Origin: Mobilicoccus caccae
GTDB taxonomy: Bacteria; Actinomycetota; Actinomycetes; Actinomycetales; Dermatophilaceae
Assembly: GCF_030161635.1 (NCBI RefSeq)
Contig: NZ_BSUO01000001.1
Span: 4,259,199-4,323,198, forward strand
DNA: 64,000 nucleotides
Direction of reading: 5' to 3'
In this document: in pieces, positions 18,917-26,833 of the stretch
Layout of the letters: the number at the start of each line of letters is the position of its first letter
Numbering within the stretch: the first letter of the stretch is position 1
Program-made: the position numbers and the translations under genes
The notes under the pieces: model-generated
Database searches by the model: none
The model's input: only the letters and a program-made list of their open reading frames with translations
What the model was told of the DNA's origin: nothing

Positions 18917-19609
18917 TCACGGTGTCGATGTCGGTGGCGATATCGGTGCCTCTGTCGGCACCGAGCCCGAGACCGGGAGCGGCCCCCTCGCCCCACCGGC
19001 GGCGCGGGCGGCCTCGACGAGTTCGCACGGCACCAGCGGAAAGCTCGCGTGGGTGGGCAACCCGCGGCACCGGACACTGCTCTCGGCGAACACCTCGGTC
19101 GGAGAGTCCTGTCCGCCCCCCACGCCCACGGTCGGCGCGTCGCCCGGGGCAGGCGTCCCGGCCGTGCCCGGGCCACTCCAGGTCGTCCCGCCGACGGCCC
19201 GGGCGAACGCAGCCCTCAACTCGGGCGGCCAGGAGGAGGCCTCGGCGTGGGCGATCTCGTGGGTCATCGAGGCCTCGGTGTAGCCGGGGCTCTGCCCCTC
19301 GAGGACGACGATGCGGCGTTCGGCGCGACTGCTCATCGCCGAGGTCGGTCGGTCCCCGGTCGCGGCGTTCCAGTCCGGCGGGAGTTCGGAGCGGCATTCG
19401 AGGGTCCACCCGGCGGGCAGGCTCTGGCGCGCGGCCGACTCGGTGCACGCCGTGCGGGCGGTGCCGGCGACCGGTGGTGAGGCAGGCACGGGGTCGGCGC
19501 CGGCGCTACGGGCGCCGCCGACGGCCGCCGCGATCAGCAGGAACAGCAGGGTGGCCCAGGCGGCCCGGCGTGGGACCTCGGGCGGCAGGGGGCGGCGGTG
19601 ACGCGACAC
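18917..19609 (-). CDS. Small membrane-anchored protein with HExxH metallopeptidase-like motif
   Basis: 230 aa from GTG 19609, preceded by GGAGG. One N-terminal membrane helix or uncleaved signal (about 16-33) is followed by an extracytoplasmic domain with THEIAHAE (His117-His121) and a downstream Glu in TEVFAES. This is the arrangement of a gluzincin-like minimal zinc site. Several cysteines may form disulfides. No close family is recognised. It is convergent with the membrane hydrolase and not obviously in an operon. Peptidase activity is a guess from the motif alone. Confidence 0.65.
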   Translation of the reverse strand: MSRHRRPLPPEVPRRAAWATLLFLLIAAAVGGARSAGADPVPASPPVAGTARTACTESAARQSLPAGWTLECRSELPPDWNAATGDRPTSAMSSRAERRIVVLEGQSPGYTEASMTHEIAHAEASSWPPELRAAFARAVGGTTWSGPGTAGTPAPGDAPTVGVGGGQDSPTEVFAESSVRCRGLPTHASFPLVPCELVEAARAAGGARGPLPVSGSVPTEAPISPPTSTP

Positions 19610-19739
19610 GGGAGACCTCCGAGCGGTGAGGAGTGGGCCTGATGCCACCCTCACCCGGTTCGGGGCGCCCGCCCGTGGTCGTCCACAGACACGGCGCGAA
19701 CCGCGGCGGTGCGTCGGAGGTTGGGGAAACCCGAGGAGC

Positions 19740-20162
19740 TCAGGGTTGGGGGAACATCGACGTCCACGGCCGGTGCAACCGGTAGCGCAGCCCCGACATC
19801 TCGGTCGGCTGGATCGCCACGACGTACTGCTTCTCCGACCGGATCCACGGCCGCAGCCGCAACTGGTCGGCCCAGCGGGCGTCCTCGGGCGGTAGTTCGG
19901 AGGCCGGACCGCGCACGATCACGCTGGAGGCCCATTCGTCGCCGATGTCGTCGATCTCGAAGGCCACCGTGCCGCCGCGCAGGACGGCCAGGAGCTTGCT
20001 GCCCTCGGCGGTGCGGAACACCAGCCGACCGGAGTCGACGGCGTAGTTGATCGGGACGATGTGCACCTCGCCGTCGAGGGAGTACGCGAGGCGTCCGAAC
20101 TCCTCGCGCTGCAGCATGTCCCAGCAGTCCTCGTGCGAGAGGGAGGCGACTTCGGTGGCCAT
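19740..20162 (-). CDS. Pyridoxamine 5'-phosphate oxidase-like FMN-binding protein
   Basis: 140 aa split-beta-barrel protein: HEDCWDMLQREEFGRLAYS at the start, VPINYAVDSGRLVFRT and VAFEID are typical of the PPOX-class flavin or F420-binding family. ATG 20162 follows GAGGACT. Such proteins bind FMN or F420 and act as small oxidoreductases or stress-response proteins; the true reaction is unknown. Monocistronic by position. Confidence 0.8.
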   Translation of the reverse strand: MATEVASLSHEDCWDMLQREEFGRLAYSLDGEVHIVPINYAVDSGRLVFRTAEGSKLLAVLRGGTVAFEIDDIGDEWASSVIVRGPASELPPEDARWADQLRLRPWIRSEKQYVVAIQPTEMSGLRYRLHRPWTSMFPQP

Positions 20163-20268
20163 GGGGAGTCCTCGGATCCTCGGGCAGACAAGCAGGTCGC
20201 GGGGTCGCGGCCAGGCCATCTCAGCCTAGGCGAGGCCCGGCCCGGGGGAGGTTTGAACACCCCTGGGT

Positions 20269-20297
20269 TTCCGACCTGGGCGGATGTCCACTATGGT
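20269..20297 (+). promoter_or_regulatory. Possible promoter of the BCCT gene
   Basis: TTCCGA (20269-20274), 17 nt, TATGGT (20292-20297). It would give a leader of about 140 nt before ATG 20443, in which I see no known riboswitch. Confidence 0.35.
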
Positions 20298-20442
20298 CGG
20301 CACGTCACCGAGGAGGGGCGGACCATCGCTTCGCCGTCCTCGACGAGACGTTCTCGGCGCCTTGTCGCCCACTCATCACCGTTCGATCCGGGCCCCATCG
20401 GGCGCCGATCAGGGCCTCGTCGGGCCCGCGACCAGGAGGACC

Positions 20443-22194
20443 ATGTCCACGACCGCGTCTGATTCATCTGCACCGTCTGCGTCCGAGCCCACCGCCGGCT
20501 ACGAGAAGCCTCAGCAGGATCTGGTCCCACGGCGGGCCGCCTACTGGCCGGTGCTCGCCCCCGCCGGGCTGATCGTCACCGTCTTCGTGGCGGTCGCGGC
20601 CTTCGCTCCCACGTGGTTCGCCGCGCAGCTCGAGGTGGTCAACAAGCTCGTCGTCAGCAGCATCGGTTGGTACTACGTGCTGCTGGTGGCGGCGTTCGTC
20701 GTCTTCAGCCTGTGGTGCGGCATCTCGCGGTACGGCGACGTGACCCTGGGCCAGGACGACGAGGAGCCGGAGTACGGCCTGTTCTCGTGGTTCGCCATGT
20801 TGTTCGCGGCAGGCATGGGCATCGGGCTCGTGTTCTGGGGTGTGGCCGAGCCGCTCAACCACCTCGCGACGCCGCCGCCGGGCGGGCCCACGCTGGAGCA
20901 GAACCCCGGCGTCGCGGCGCAGAACGCGATGACGACGACGTTCCTGCACTGGGGTCTGCACGCCTGGGCCATCTACGTGGTCGTGGGTCTGGCCATCGCC
21001 TACGCGGTGCACCGCCGCGGCCGCCCGGTCTCGATCCGCTGGGCCCTCGAGCCGGTCTTCGGCGACCGCGTCAAGGGTGTCCTCGGCGACGTCGTCGACA
21101 TCGTCGCGATCGTCGGCACGGTGTTCGGTGTCGCCACCTCGCTCGGGTTCGGTGTCGTGCAGTTGTCCGCGGGCCTGGAGGTCCTCGGGATCGCGGGGCA
21201 GTCGATCTCGCTGCTGCTGTGGCTGACGCTCGGCATCACGCTGCTCGCGCTGATGTCGGTGGTCAGCGGCCTCGACGTCGGCATCAAGTGGCTGTCGAAC
21301 ATCAACCTCGTGCTGGCCGGCGTGCTCGTCCTCGCCATGCTCCTCCTCGGCCCGACGCTGTTCATCCTGCGCGAGTTCGTCCAGAACATCGGCCTGTACG
21401 TCGCCCGCCTCGTCGAGCTGAGCTTTCGCACCATGCCCTTCCAGGGCCAGGACGGGGAGGCGTGGCTCGGCGCCTGGACCACCTACTACTGGGGTTGGTG
21501 GATCAGCTGGTCGCCGTTCGTCGGCATCTTCATCGCCCGCATCTCCCGTGGCCGCACGGTGCGCGAGTTCGTCCTCGGCGTGCTCCTCGCGCCGACGCTG
21601 CTGACGTTCACGTGGTTCTCGATCCTCGGCGGCAGCGCGATCTACCGCGAGCTGTTCGGCGGCGGCGGTCTCATCGGCGCCGACGGCAGCGTGGCCACGG
21701 AGGCGTCGCTGTTCTCCCTGCTCGCCGACATGCCAGGCGCGGCCGTGCTGTCGGGTCTCTTCCTCATCCTCATCGTCGTGTTCTTCGTGACGAGTTCGGA
21801 CTCCGGCTCCTTCGTCGTCTCCATGCTGAGCGCCGGTGGGGATCCGCAGCCGCACGTCGCGATCCGCGTGTTCTGGGGTCTGGTCGCCGGCGCGATCGCG
21901 GCGGTCCTGCTCTGGGTCGGACACCAGCAGGGTGAGGGCGGTCTCGAAGCCGGTCTGTCTGCGTTGCAGACCATGGCGATCCTCGTGGCGGCGCCGTTCA
22001 CCCTCGTGATGATCGCGATGTGCGTCTCGACGTTCCGCGCGCTGCACGCCGAACACCGTCGCACCGTGCGTCTGGAGCGTGCGACGCTCCGGCGCGAACT
22101 CGCGCTGGAGCTCGCGGAGTCGGGTGATCTTGCGCCCGCCGCCGACCGCCCCGAACAGCCGCGGGGGCGAAGCAGATTCGGTCGCAGGCGCTGA
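20443..22194 (+). CDS. BCCT-family betaine/choline/carnitine transporter
   Basis: 583 aa with twelve helices. The BCCT signature is clear: GWWISWSPFVGIFIARISRG in the helix 8 region, plus GMGIGLVFWGVAEPL (glycine-rich helix 3) and the conserved tryptophans. ATG 20443 follows AGGAGGA. Cytoplasmic tails at both ends are charged; the C-terminal tail is Arg/Glu-rich, as in osmosensing BetP-like carriers. It should import glycine betaine or a related solute with sodium during osmotic stress. Followed by a strong terminator. Confidence 0.93.
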   Translation: MSTTASDSSAPSASEPTAGYEKPQQDLVPRRAAYWPVLAPAGLIVTVFVAVAAFAPTWFAAQLEVVNKLVVSSIGWYYVLLVAAFVVFSLWCGISRYGDVTLGQDDEEPEYGLFSWFAMLFAAGMGIGLVFWGVAEPLNHLATPPPGGPTLEQNPGVAAQNAMTTTFLHWGLHAWAIYVVVGLAIAYAVHRRGRPVSIRWALEPVFGDRVKGVLGDVVDIVAIVGTVFGVATSLGFGVVQLSAGLEVLGIAGQSISLLLWLTLGITLLALMSVVSGLDVGIKWLSNINLVLAGVLVLAMLLLGPTLFILREFVQNIGLYVARLVELSFRTMPFQGQDGEAWLGAWTTYYWGWWISWSPFVGIFIARISRGRTVREFVLGVLLAPTLLTFTWFSILGGSAIYRELFGGGGLIGADGSVATEASLFSLLADMPGAAVLSGLFLILIVVFFVTSSDSGSFVVSMLSAGGDPQPHVAIRVFWGLVAGAIAAVLLWVGHQQGEGGLEAGLSALQTMAILVAAPFTLVMIAMCVSTFRALHAEHRRTVRLERATLRRELALELAESGDLAPAADRPEQPRGRSRFGRRR

Positions 22195-22213
22195 GGCTGG
22201 TCTCGACGCAGGT

Positions 22214-22248
22214 GAAGGGGCGTGTCCGTACGACGGACGCGCCCCTTC
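22214..22248 (+). terminator. Terminator after BCCT gene
   Basis: A 16-bp stem (22214-22229 with 22233-22248) with a single G-U pair and a 3-nt loop, 19 nt after the stop codon. Confidence 0.85.
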
Positions 22249-22281
22249 CCGTATGCCCACTCCTGGCGCCCGACGGGCTGA

Positions 22282-22287
22282 CATGAT
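22282..22287 (+). promoter_or_regulatory. -10 hexamer of leaderless acylase gene
   Basis: CATGAT followed by exactly 6 nt and GTG 22294; no ribosome-binding site. Confidence 0.45.
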
Positions 22288-22293
22288 CGGCCG

Positions 22294-24684
22294 GTGCGCA
22301 CCGCTCGGATCGCCCGCCGCGTCCTGATCGTCCTCCTCACGCTCACCGTCGTGATCGTGACCCTCGGCCTGTCGGGAGTCGCGTGGCTCCGGCACGAGAA
22401 CCGGCCGGCCACGGGCGAGGTGCCACTGGCGGGACTGCACGGCCCGGTGCAGGTCACGCGCGACGAGTGGGGCGTGCCCCACATCCGTGCCGACACCGAC
22501 GAGGACGCCGTGTTCGCCCTCGGATTCGTGCATTGGCAGGACCGCTCCTGGCAGATGGAGTTCCAGCGGCGCATCGTCGGCGGCACGCTCGCCGAGGTCC
22601 TCGGCCCGGGGGCGGTCGAGAAGGACCGGTTCCTGCGCACGATGGGCTTTCGTCGCGTCGCCGAACAGGCCCTGCCCGCGCTGAAACCCGAGAGCCGACA
22701 GCTCATCTCGGCGTACACGGCGGGCGTCAACGCCGCCATGGGGCGCACGGCGCCGGCTCCGGAGTTCCGTGTTCTCGGCATCTCACCCGCGCCGTGGTCC
22801 GACATCGACGCCGTGTCGTGGAGCCAGATGATGTCGTTCGACCTGGCCGGCAACTACGTCGACGAGATCATCGCCGCCCGCGCGCACGCCCGCGCCGGTC
22901 AGGCGGGGATCGACGCCTTGTACCCGCCGGCCGTGCCGGGCAGCGCGACGATCCTCTCGGACGAGGATCGGGCTCGGCCCGCCGCTGCGGGTACCCGGTC
23001 GGACGCGGGCGCCGACCGCCGGGACAGTGCGGCCGTGGCCGCGGCAGGGGCGGGCGCGGTGCGTGCCGCGTACTCCCTCGGCATGGCGCCGGCGCCCGGT
23101 AAGGGCAGCAACAACTGGGTCGTCGACGGCTCCCGCACCAGGAGCGGCGCCCCGATCCTGTCCGACGACCCGCACCTCGGGCTGAGCTCGCCGATGCTCT
23201 GGTACCTCGCGGACGTGCGGGGCAAGGACCTGCGGGCCATCGGGGCGAGCATTCCCGGCCTGCCCGCGATCGTCATCGGCCGCACCGACACGTTCGCGTG
23301 GGGTGTCACCAACGTCGGCGCCGACGTGCAGGACCTCTACGTCGAACCGAAGGACGCGCCGCTGACGTCGCGGCAGGAGGTCATCGCCGTCAAGGGTCAG
23401 GACGACGTGAGCGTCACCGTGCGCGAGAGCCGGCACGGGCCGATCGTCAGCGACGTGGGGGTCAGCGACGCCCCCGAGGTGAGCGGGCCGGACGGGCAGC
23501 CGCGCACCCTGGCGTTGCGCTGGGTCGCGCTCGACCCGGGCGACACGACGATGGACGCGTTCCTCGACCTCAACTACGCCCGCACGGTGGGCGACGCCGT
23601 CACGGCCCTGCGGCGGTACGTCTCACCGAGCCAGAACTTCGTCCTCGCCGACACCGAGGGCACCATCGGCTACTACGCGCCGGGAAAGCTGCCGGTCCGC
23701 AGCTGGGAGGGTCACCTGCCGGTGCCCGGCGACGGCAGCCACGAGTGGTCGGGGTACGTCCCCTTCGATGAGGTGCCGCACGTCATCGGCCCGGCGAGCG
23801 GCGCCGTCGTGTCGGCGAACAACGACCCCGGCCCGCCCGAGGCCTCGGGTCCGCGCCTGGCCGGACCGCGGGTCTGGGCCGATCCGTATCGGGCGCAGCG
23901 CATCCTCGACATGCTCGGTGAGCGCACCGACCTCGACGTGGCGGCCATGCGCGCGATGCAGATGGACGTGCGCAGCGGGCCGTGGGCCGAGCTCTCGGCC
24001 CGGTTGCTGGCGACGACGCCGCTGGACGAGGCCGGGCAGCGGGCGCTGGACAGGCTGCGGACGTGGGACGGCGTCGCGACGCGCGACTCTGTGGAGACGA
24101 CGATCTTCGAGGCGTGGCTGTACCGGCTGCGCGGTCTGGCCACGGACGAACTCGGTGAGGAGGCGCGCTCGCGCACCCGCGCGGTGGGCGCCCAGCTCGA
24201 GCAGGGCGTGTTCTGCCCCGACGCCGCGGCGGGCGTGAGCACCTGCGAGCAGGCGCTGGCGCACACGCTGCGCGAGACGACCGACGACCTGCGCCGGCGC
24301 CTCGGCGCCGACATGGACCGATGGACCTGGGGCAGCACCCACGACGCGGTCCACGGCCACGGCGCCTTCGACGGTATCCCCGTCCTCGGGCGGATCTTCT
24401 CCTCCCGCATCCCCAACGGCGGCGGAACCGACACCGTCGCCCCCGCCCGCCCCGAGAACGCCTCGCTGGAGCACCGCAACGGCGCGAGCTATCGGCAGAT
24501 CGTGGATCTCGCCGAGCCCGACGCCAGCCGGTACGTCGGGTCCCTCGGTCAGGGTGGGAGCCCGTGGCACCCGCACGCCCGCGACCAGTTGCCGTTGTGG
24601 CGCGACGGCGCCGACATCCCCATGAGCACCCGCGAACAGGACTGGGGAGGCACCGAGCACCTCACGCTGACGCCGGCCGGCTGA
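22294..24684 (+). CDS. Penicillin acylase family Ntn hydrolase
   Basis: 796 aa. An N-terminal signal-anchor helix (about 8-30) is followed by the alpha chain, with the family hallmarks DEWGVPHIRA and ALGFVHWQDRSWQME. A spacer rich in Ala/Asp precedes GKGSNNWVV, where self-cleavage should expose the catalytic Ser of the beta chain. The order and size match penicillin G acylase/acyl-homoserine lactone acylase proteins, which hydrolyse amide-linked acyl groups outside the membrane. Substrate cannot be assigned: beta-lactam, AHL and lipopeptide acylases share this fold. The GTG start fits the leaderless promoter. Confidence 0.9.
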   Translation: MRTARIARRVLIVLLTLTVVIVTLGLSGVAWLRHENRPATGEVPLAGLHGPVQVTRDEWGVPHIRADTDEDAVFALGFVHWQDRSWQMEFQRRIVGGTLAEVLGPGAVEKDRFLRTMGFRRVAEQALPALKPESRQLISAYTAGVNAAMGRTAPAPEFRVLGISPAPWSDIDAVSWSQMMSFDLAGNYVDEIIAARAHARAGQAGIDALYPPAVPGSATILSDEDRARPAAAGTRSDAGADRRDSAAVAAAGAGAVRAAYSLGMAPAPGKGSNNWVVDGSRTRSGAPILSDDPHLGLSSPMLWYLADVRGKDLRAIGASIPGLPAIVIGRTDTFAWGVTNVGADVQDLYVEPKDAPLTSRQEVIAVKGQDDVSVTVRESRHGPIVSDVGVSDAPEVSGPDGQPRTLALRWVALDPGDTTMDAFLDLNYARTVGDAVTALRRYVSPSQNFVLADTEGTIGYYAPGKLPVRSWEGHLPVPGDGSHEWSGYVPFDEVPHVIGPASGAVVSANNDPGPPEASGPRLAGPRVWADPYRAQRILDMLGERTDLDVAAMRAMQMDVRSGPWAELSARLLATTPLDEAGQRALDRLRTWDGVATRDSVETTIFEAWLYRLRGLATDELGEEARSRTRAVGAQLEQGVFCPDAAAGVSTCEQALAHTLRETTDDLRRRLGADMDRWTWGSTHDAVHGHGAFDGIPVLGRIFSSRIPNGGGTDTVAPARPENASLEHRNGASYRQIVDLAEPDASRYVGSLGQGGSPWHPHARDQLPLWRDGADIPMSTREQDWGGTEHLTLTPAG

Positions 24685-24690
24685 GCGCTC

Positions 24691-24716
24691 CGACCTGCTG
24701 CCTGCTCAGCAGGTCG
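24691..24716. terminator. Bidirectional terminator, acylase / hydrolase
   Basis: Perfect 10-bp stem CGACCTGCTG (24691-24700) and CAGCAGGTCG (24707-24716), 6-nt loop, between convergent genes; it overlaps the last codons of the minus-strand hydrolase. Confidence 0.7.
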
Positions 24717-25620
24717 ACAGGCCCCGCGCCGCGGCGAACTCGCCGACCTCGCGGGCGAACACCGCCGGTGCCTCCAGCGGCAGCCAGTGCCCCACCCCCG
24801 GCACCTCCACGAGGCGCGCGTCGGGCATCTCGGCGGCGGCGCGGCGAGACCCCTCGACGGGGACGAGCGGGTCCTGCGGGGAGTGCAGGAAGAGGGTCGG
24901 GACCTCCAGGCTGCCGAGCCGGCCGGTGAGGTCGTTCCGCATCCCGGCCGGCCCCACCGAGGCCTTGTTGTAGCGCCAGTACGCGTATCCCGCTCCCGGC
25001 GCCCGTGATTCGCGGACGTACTCGGCCACGACCTCGGGCGGGAGGGAGTCGACGTCGGTGACGCTCCTGGCGAACAGGGCCTCGCTCCACCGGCTCGAGA
25101 AGTCGGAGGCGGGCATGACGACGCCGTCGGGGAGTCGGGTCGCCAGCCACGTCACCCGATGCATCAGCGGCCCACCGAACCGGCCGATGAGGCCACCGGC
25201 GGCCACGGGCACCAGCGCGGCGACACGATCCGGGTGGCGCAGCGCGAGGTTCATCACCACGTCGCCACCGAGCGACACCCCGATGGCCACGACCTTCTCC
25301 ACCCTCAGCGCGTCGAGGAGCCCGACGAGACGATCGGCGATAGCGGCGGCGGACCCGGCGGCCGCCACGTCGGTGGACCCGCCGCATCCGGGCAGGTCGG
25401 GGGCGTACACCGGACGGTCCCGCGCGAGGTCGCCGATCGCGTGGTACCAGGAGATCCCCGCGTGATCCGACCCGCCTCCGTGGACGAGGAGCGCGGGAAC
25501 TCCCGCGCCTTCGTGGGTCCCGCGCAGGACCCGCCAGCGTCCACCGGCCTCGGCGGTCGTCTCGCGTGTTCCGGGCGGGGTGAGCAGACGTCGGGCGGAA
25601 GGCCGTGCCTTCGAGGTCAT
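24706..25620 (-). CDS. Alpha/beta-fold hydrolase
   Basis: 304 aa. Alpha/beta-hydrolase with oxyanion region LLVHGGGSDHAG, strand DLPGCGGS, nucleophile elbow GVSLGGD, late Asp in HSPQDPLVP and His in PGVGHWLPLE, so a complete Ser-Asp-His triad. ATG 25620 is the best start, though its ribosome site is weak. It is divergent from the ole operon (190 nt apart). Function unknown; lipid ester or lactone hydrolysis are possibilities only. Confidence 0.85.
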   Translation of the reverse strand: MTSKARPSARRLLTPPGTRETTAEAGGRWRVLRGTHEGAGVPALLVHGGGSDHAGISWYHAIGDLARDRPVYAPDLPGCGGSTDVAAAGSAAAIADRLVGLLDALRVEKVVAIGVSLGGDVVMNLALRHPDRVAALVPVAAGGLIGRFGGPLMHRVTWLATRLPDGVVMPASDFSSRWSEALFARSVTDVDSLPPEVVAEYVRESRAPGAGYAYWRYNKASVGPAGMRNDLTGRLGSLEVPTLFLHSPQDPLVPVEGSRRAAAEMPDARLVEVPGVGHWLPLEAPAVFAREVGEFAAARGLSTC

Positions 25621-25747
25621 GCCACCATCGTGCGCCATCGCTGCCGCAGGCTGCGTCCAGACTGCTGTGCGACGCTCGTCCGGTATGCCCGAAAGGGCCC
25701 TGACCTGCGGCATCTCTCCCACGTGGAGCGGTCCTGCGGCCGCTGGG

Positions 25748-25753
25748 TAGACT
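25748..25753 (+). promoter_or_regulatory. Possible -10 of the ole operon
   Basis: TAGACT about 58 nt before the oleA ATG; no good -35 at standard spacing. Confidence 0.35.
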
Positions 25754-25810
25754 CGCGGTCACCCTACGGCCCGGTGCCGGCCGATCGCCCGAACTCCCTG
25801 AAGGACGTCC

Positions 25811-26833
25811 ATGAGCGAGAACGCCTCGTACCGCCTTGCCAACTGCTCGATCCTGTCGGTGAGTACGGTCGAAGCGCCAGAAGTCGTCACGTCCGATCAT
25901 CTCGACGAGCTGCTGCAACCGGCCTACGCGGCCACGGGCATGGTGCCGGGACAGATCGAACGACTGGCCGGGGTGAAGACCCGTCGCTGGTTCGCCAAGG
26001 ACGAGGACTACACCGACGGAGCCGTCGAGGCCGGACGCCGTGCCCTCGCCGACGCGGGCGTCCACCCCTCCAGCATCGGTGTCGTCATCAACGCCTCGGT
26101 GACCCGGCCGCACCTCGAGCCCGGCATCTCCTCCAAGGTGCACCACGAGCTCGGGCTGCCGCGCAACGCGCTGGCCTTCGACGTCACCAACGCCTGCCTC
26201 GGCGTGGTCAACAGCCTCCAGATCGCCGGAACGATGATCGACAGCGGTCAGATCGACTATGCCCTCATCGTCGCCTCCGAGGGGTCGCGGCAGATGCAGG
26301 AGTCGTCGATCTCGCGCCTGGTGAACGGCCACGCGACCAGGCAGGACGTCAAGGACGCCTTCGCCACGATGACCCTGGGCAGCGGTGCAGTGGGACTCGT
26401 CCTCGGCCGTTCCGATCGTCACGGCGACGCACACCGCATCGTCGGCGGCATCACCCGCGCGGGCAGTGAGCACCACCAGCTCTGCATCGGCGGCATGGAC
26501 GGCATGGTCACCGACAGCAGCCGCCTCTTCGTCGAGGGGCTCACCCTCGCCACCGACGCCTTCGCCGACGCCGAGGCCGAGTGGGACTGGAAGAACATGG
26601 ACTGGTACGTCGCCCACCAGACGTCCACCGTCCACATCGCGGGCCTGTGCGACACCCTGCACCTCCCGCAGGAGAAGTTCCCGATCAGCGTCGACACCTA
26701 CGGCAACATCGGCCCGGTCGCGTTGCCGTTCACCCTGGGCCTCGCGCAGTCGTCCTTCGCCAAGGGTGACCGGGTGCTGCTCATGGGCATCGGCTCCGGT
26801 CTCAACACCTCGTTCACCGAGGTCGTCTGGTGA
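25811..26833 (+). CDS. oleA: OleA thiolase: head-to-head acyl-CoA condensing enzyme
   Basis: 340 aa, thiolase-superfamily (KAS III-like). The Cys-His-Asn set is visible: Cys129 in DVTNACLGV, His269 in VAHQTS and Asn299 in TYGNIG. Glu103 in HLEPG probably matches the second catalytic base described in OleA. OleA joins two acyl-CoAs head to head, releasing CO2, to form a 2-alkyl-3-ketoacyl product that OleD, OleC and OleB turn into a long-chain internal olefin. The identity is supported by the next genes, which are oleBC and oleD in fixed order with 4-nt overlaps. ATG 25811 follows AAGGA. Confidence 0.95.
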   Translation: MSENASYRLANCSILSVSTVEAPEVVTSDHLDELLQPAYAATGMVPGQIERLAGVKTRRWFAKDEDYTDGAVEAGRRALADAGVHPSSIGVVINASVTRPHLEPGISSKVHHELGLPRNALAFDVTNACLGVVNSLQIAGTMIDSGQIDYALIVASEGSRQMQESSISRLVNGHATRQDVKDAFATMTLGSGAVGLVLGRSDRHGDAHRIVGGITRAGSEHHQLCIGGMDGMVTDSSRLFVEGLTLATDAFADAEAEWDWKNMDWYVAHQTSTVHIAGLCDTLHLPQEKFPISVDTYGNIGPVALPFTLGLAQSSFAKGDRVLLMGIGSGLNTSFTEVVW

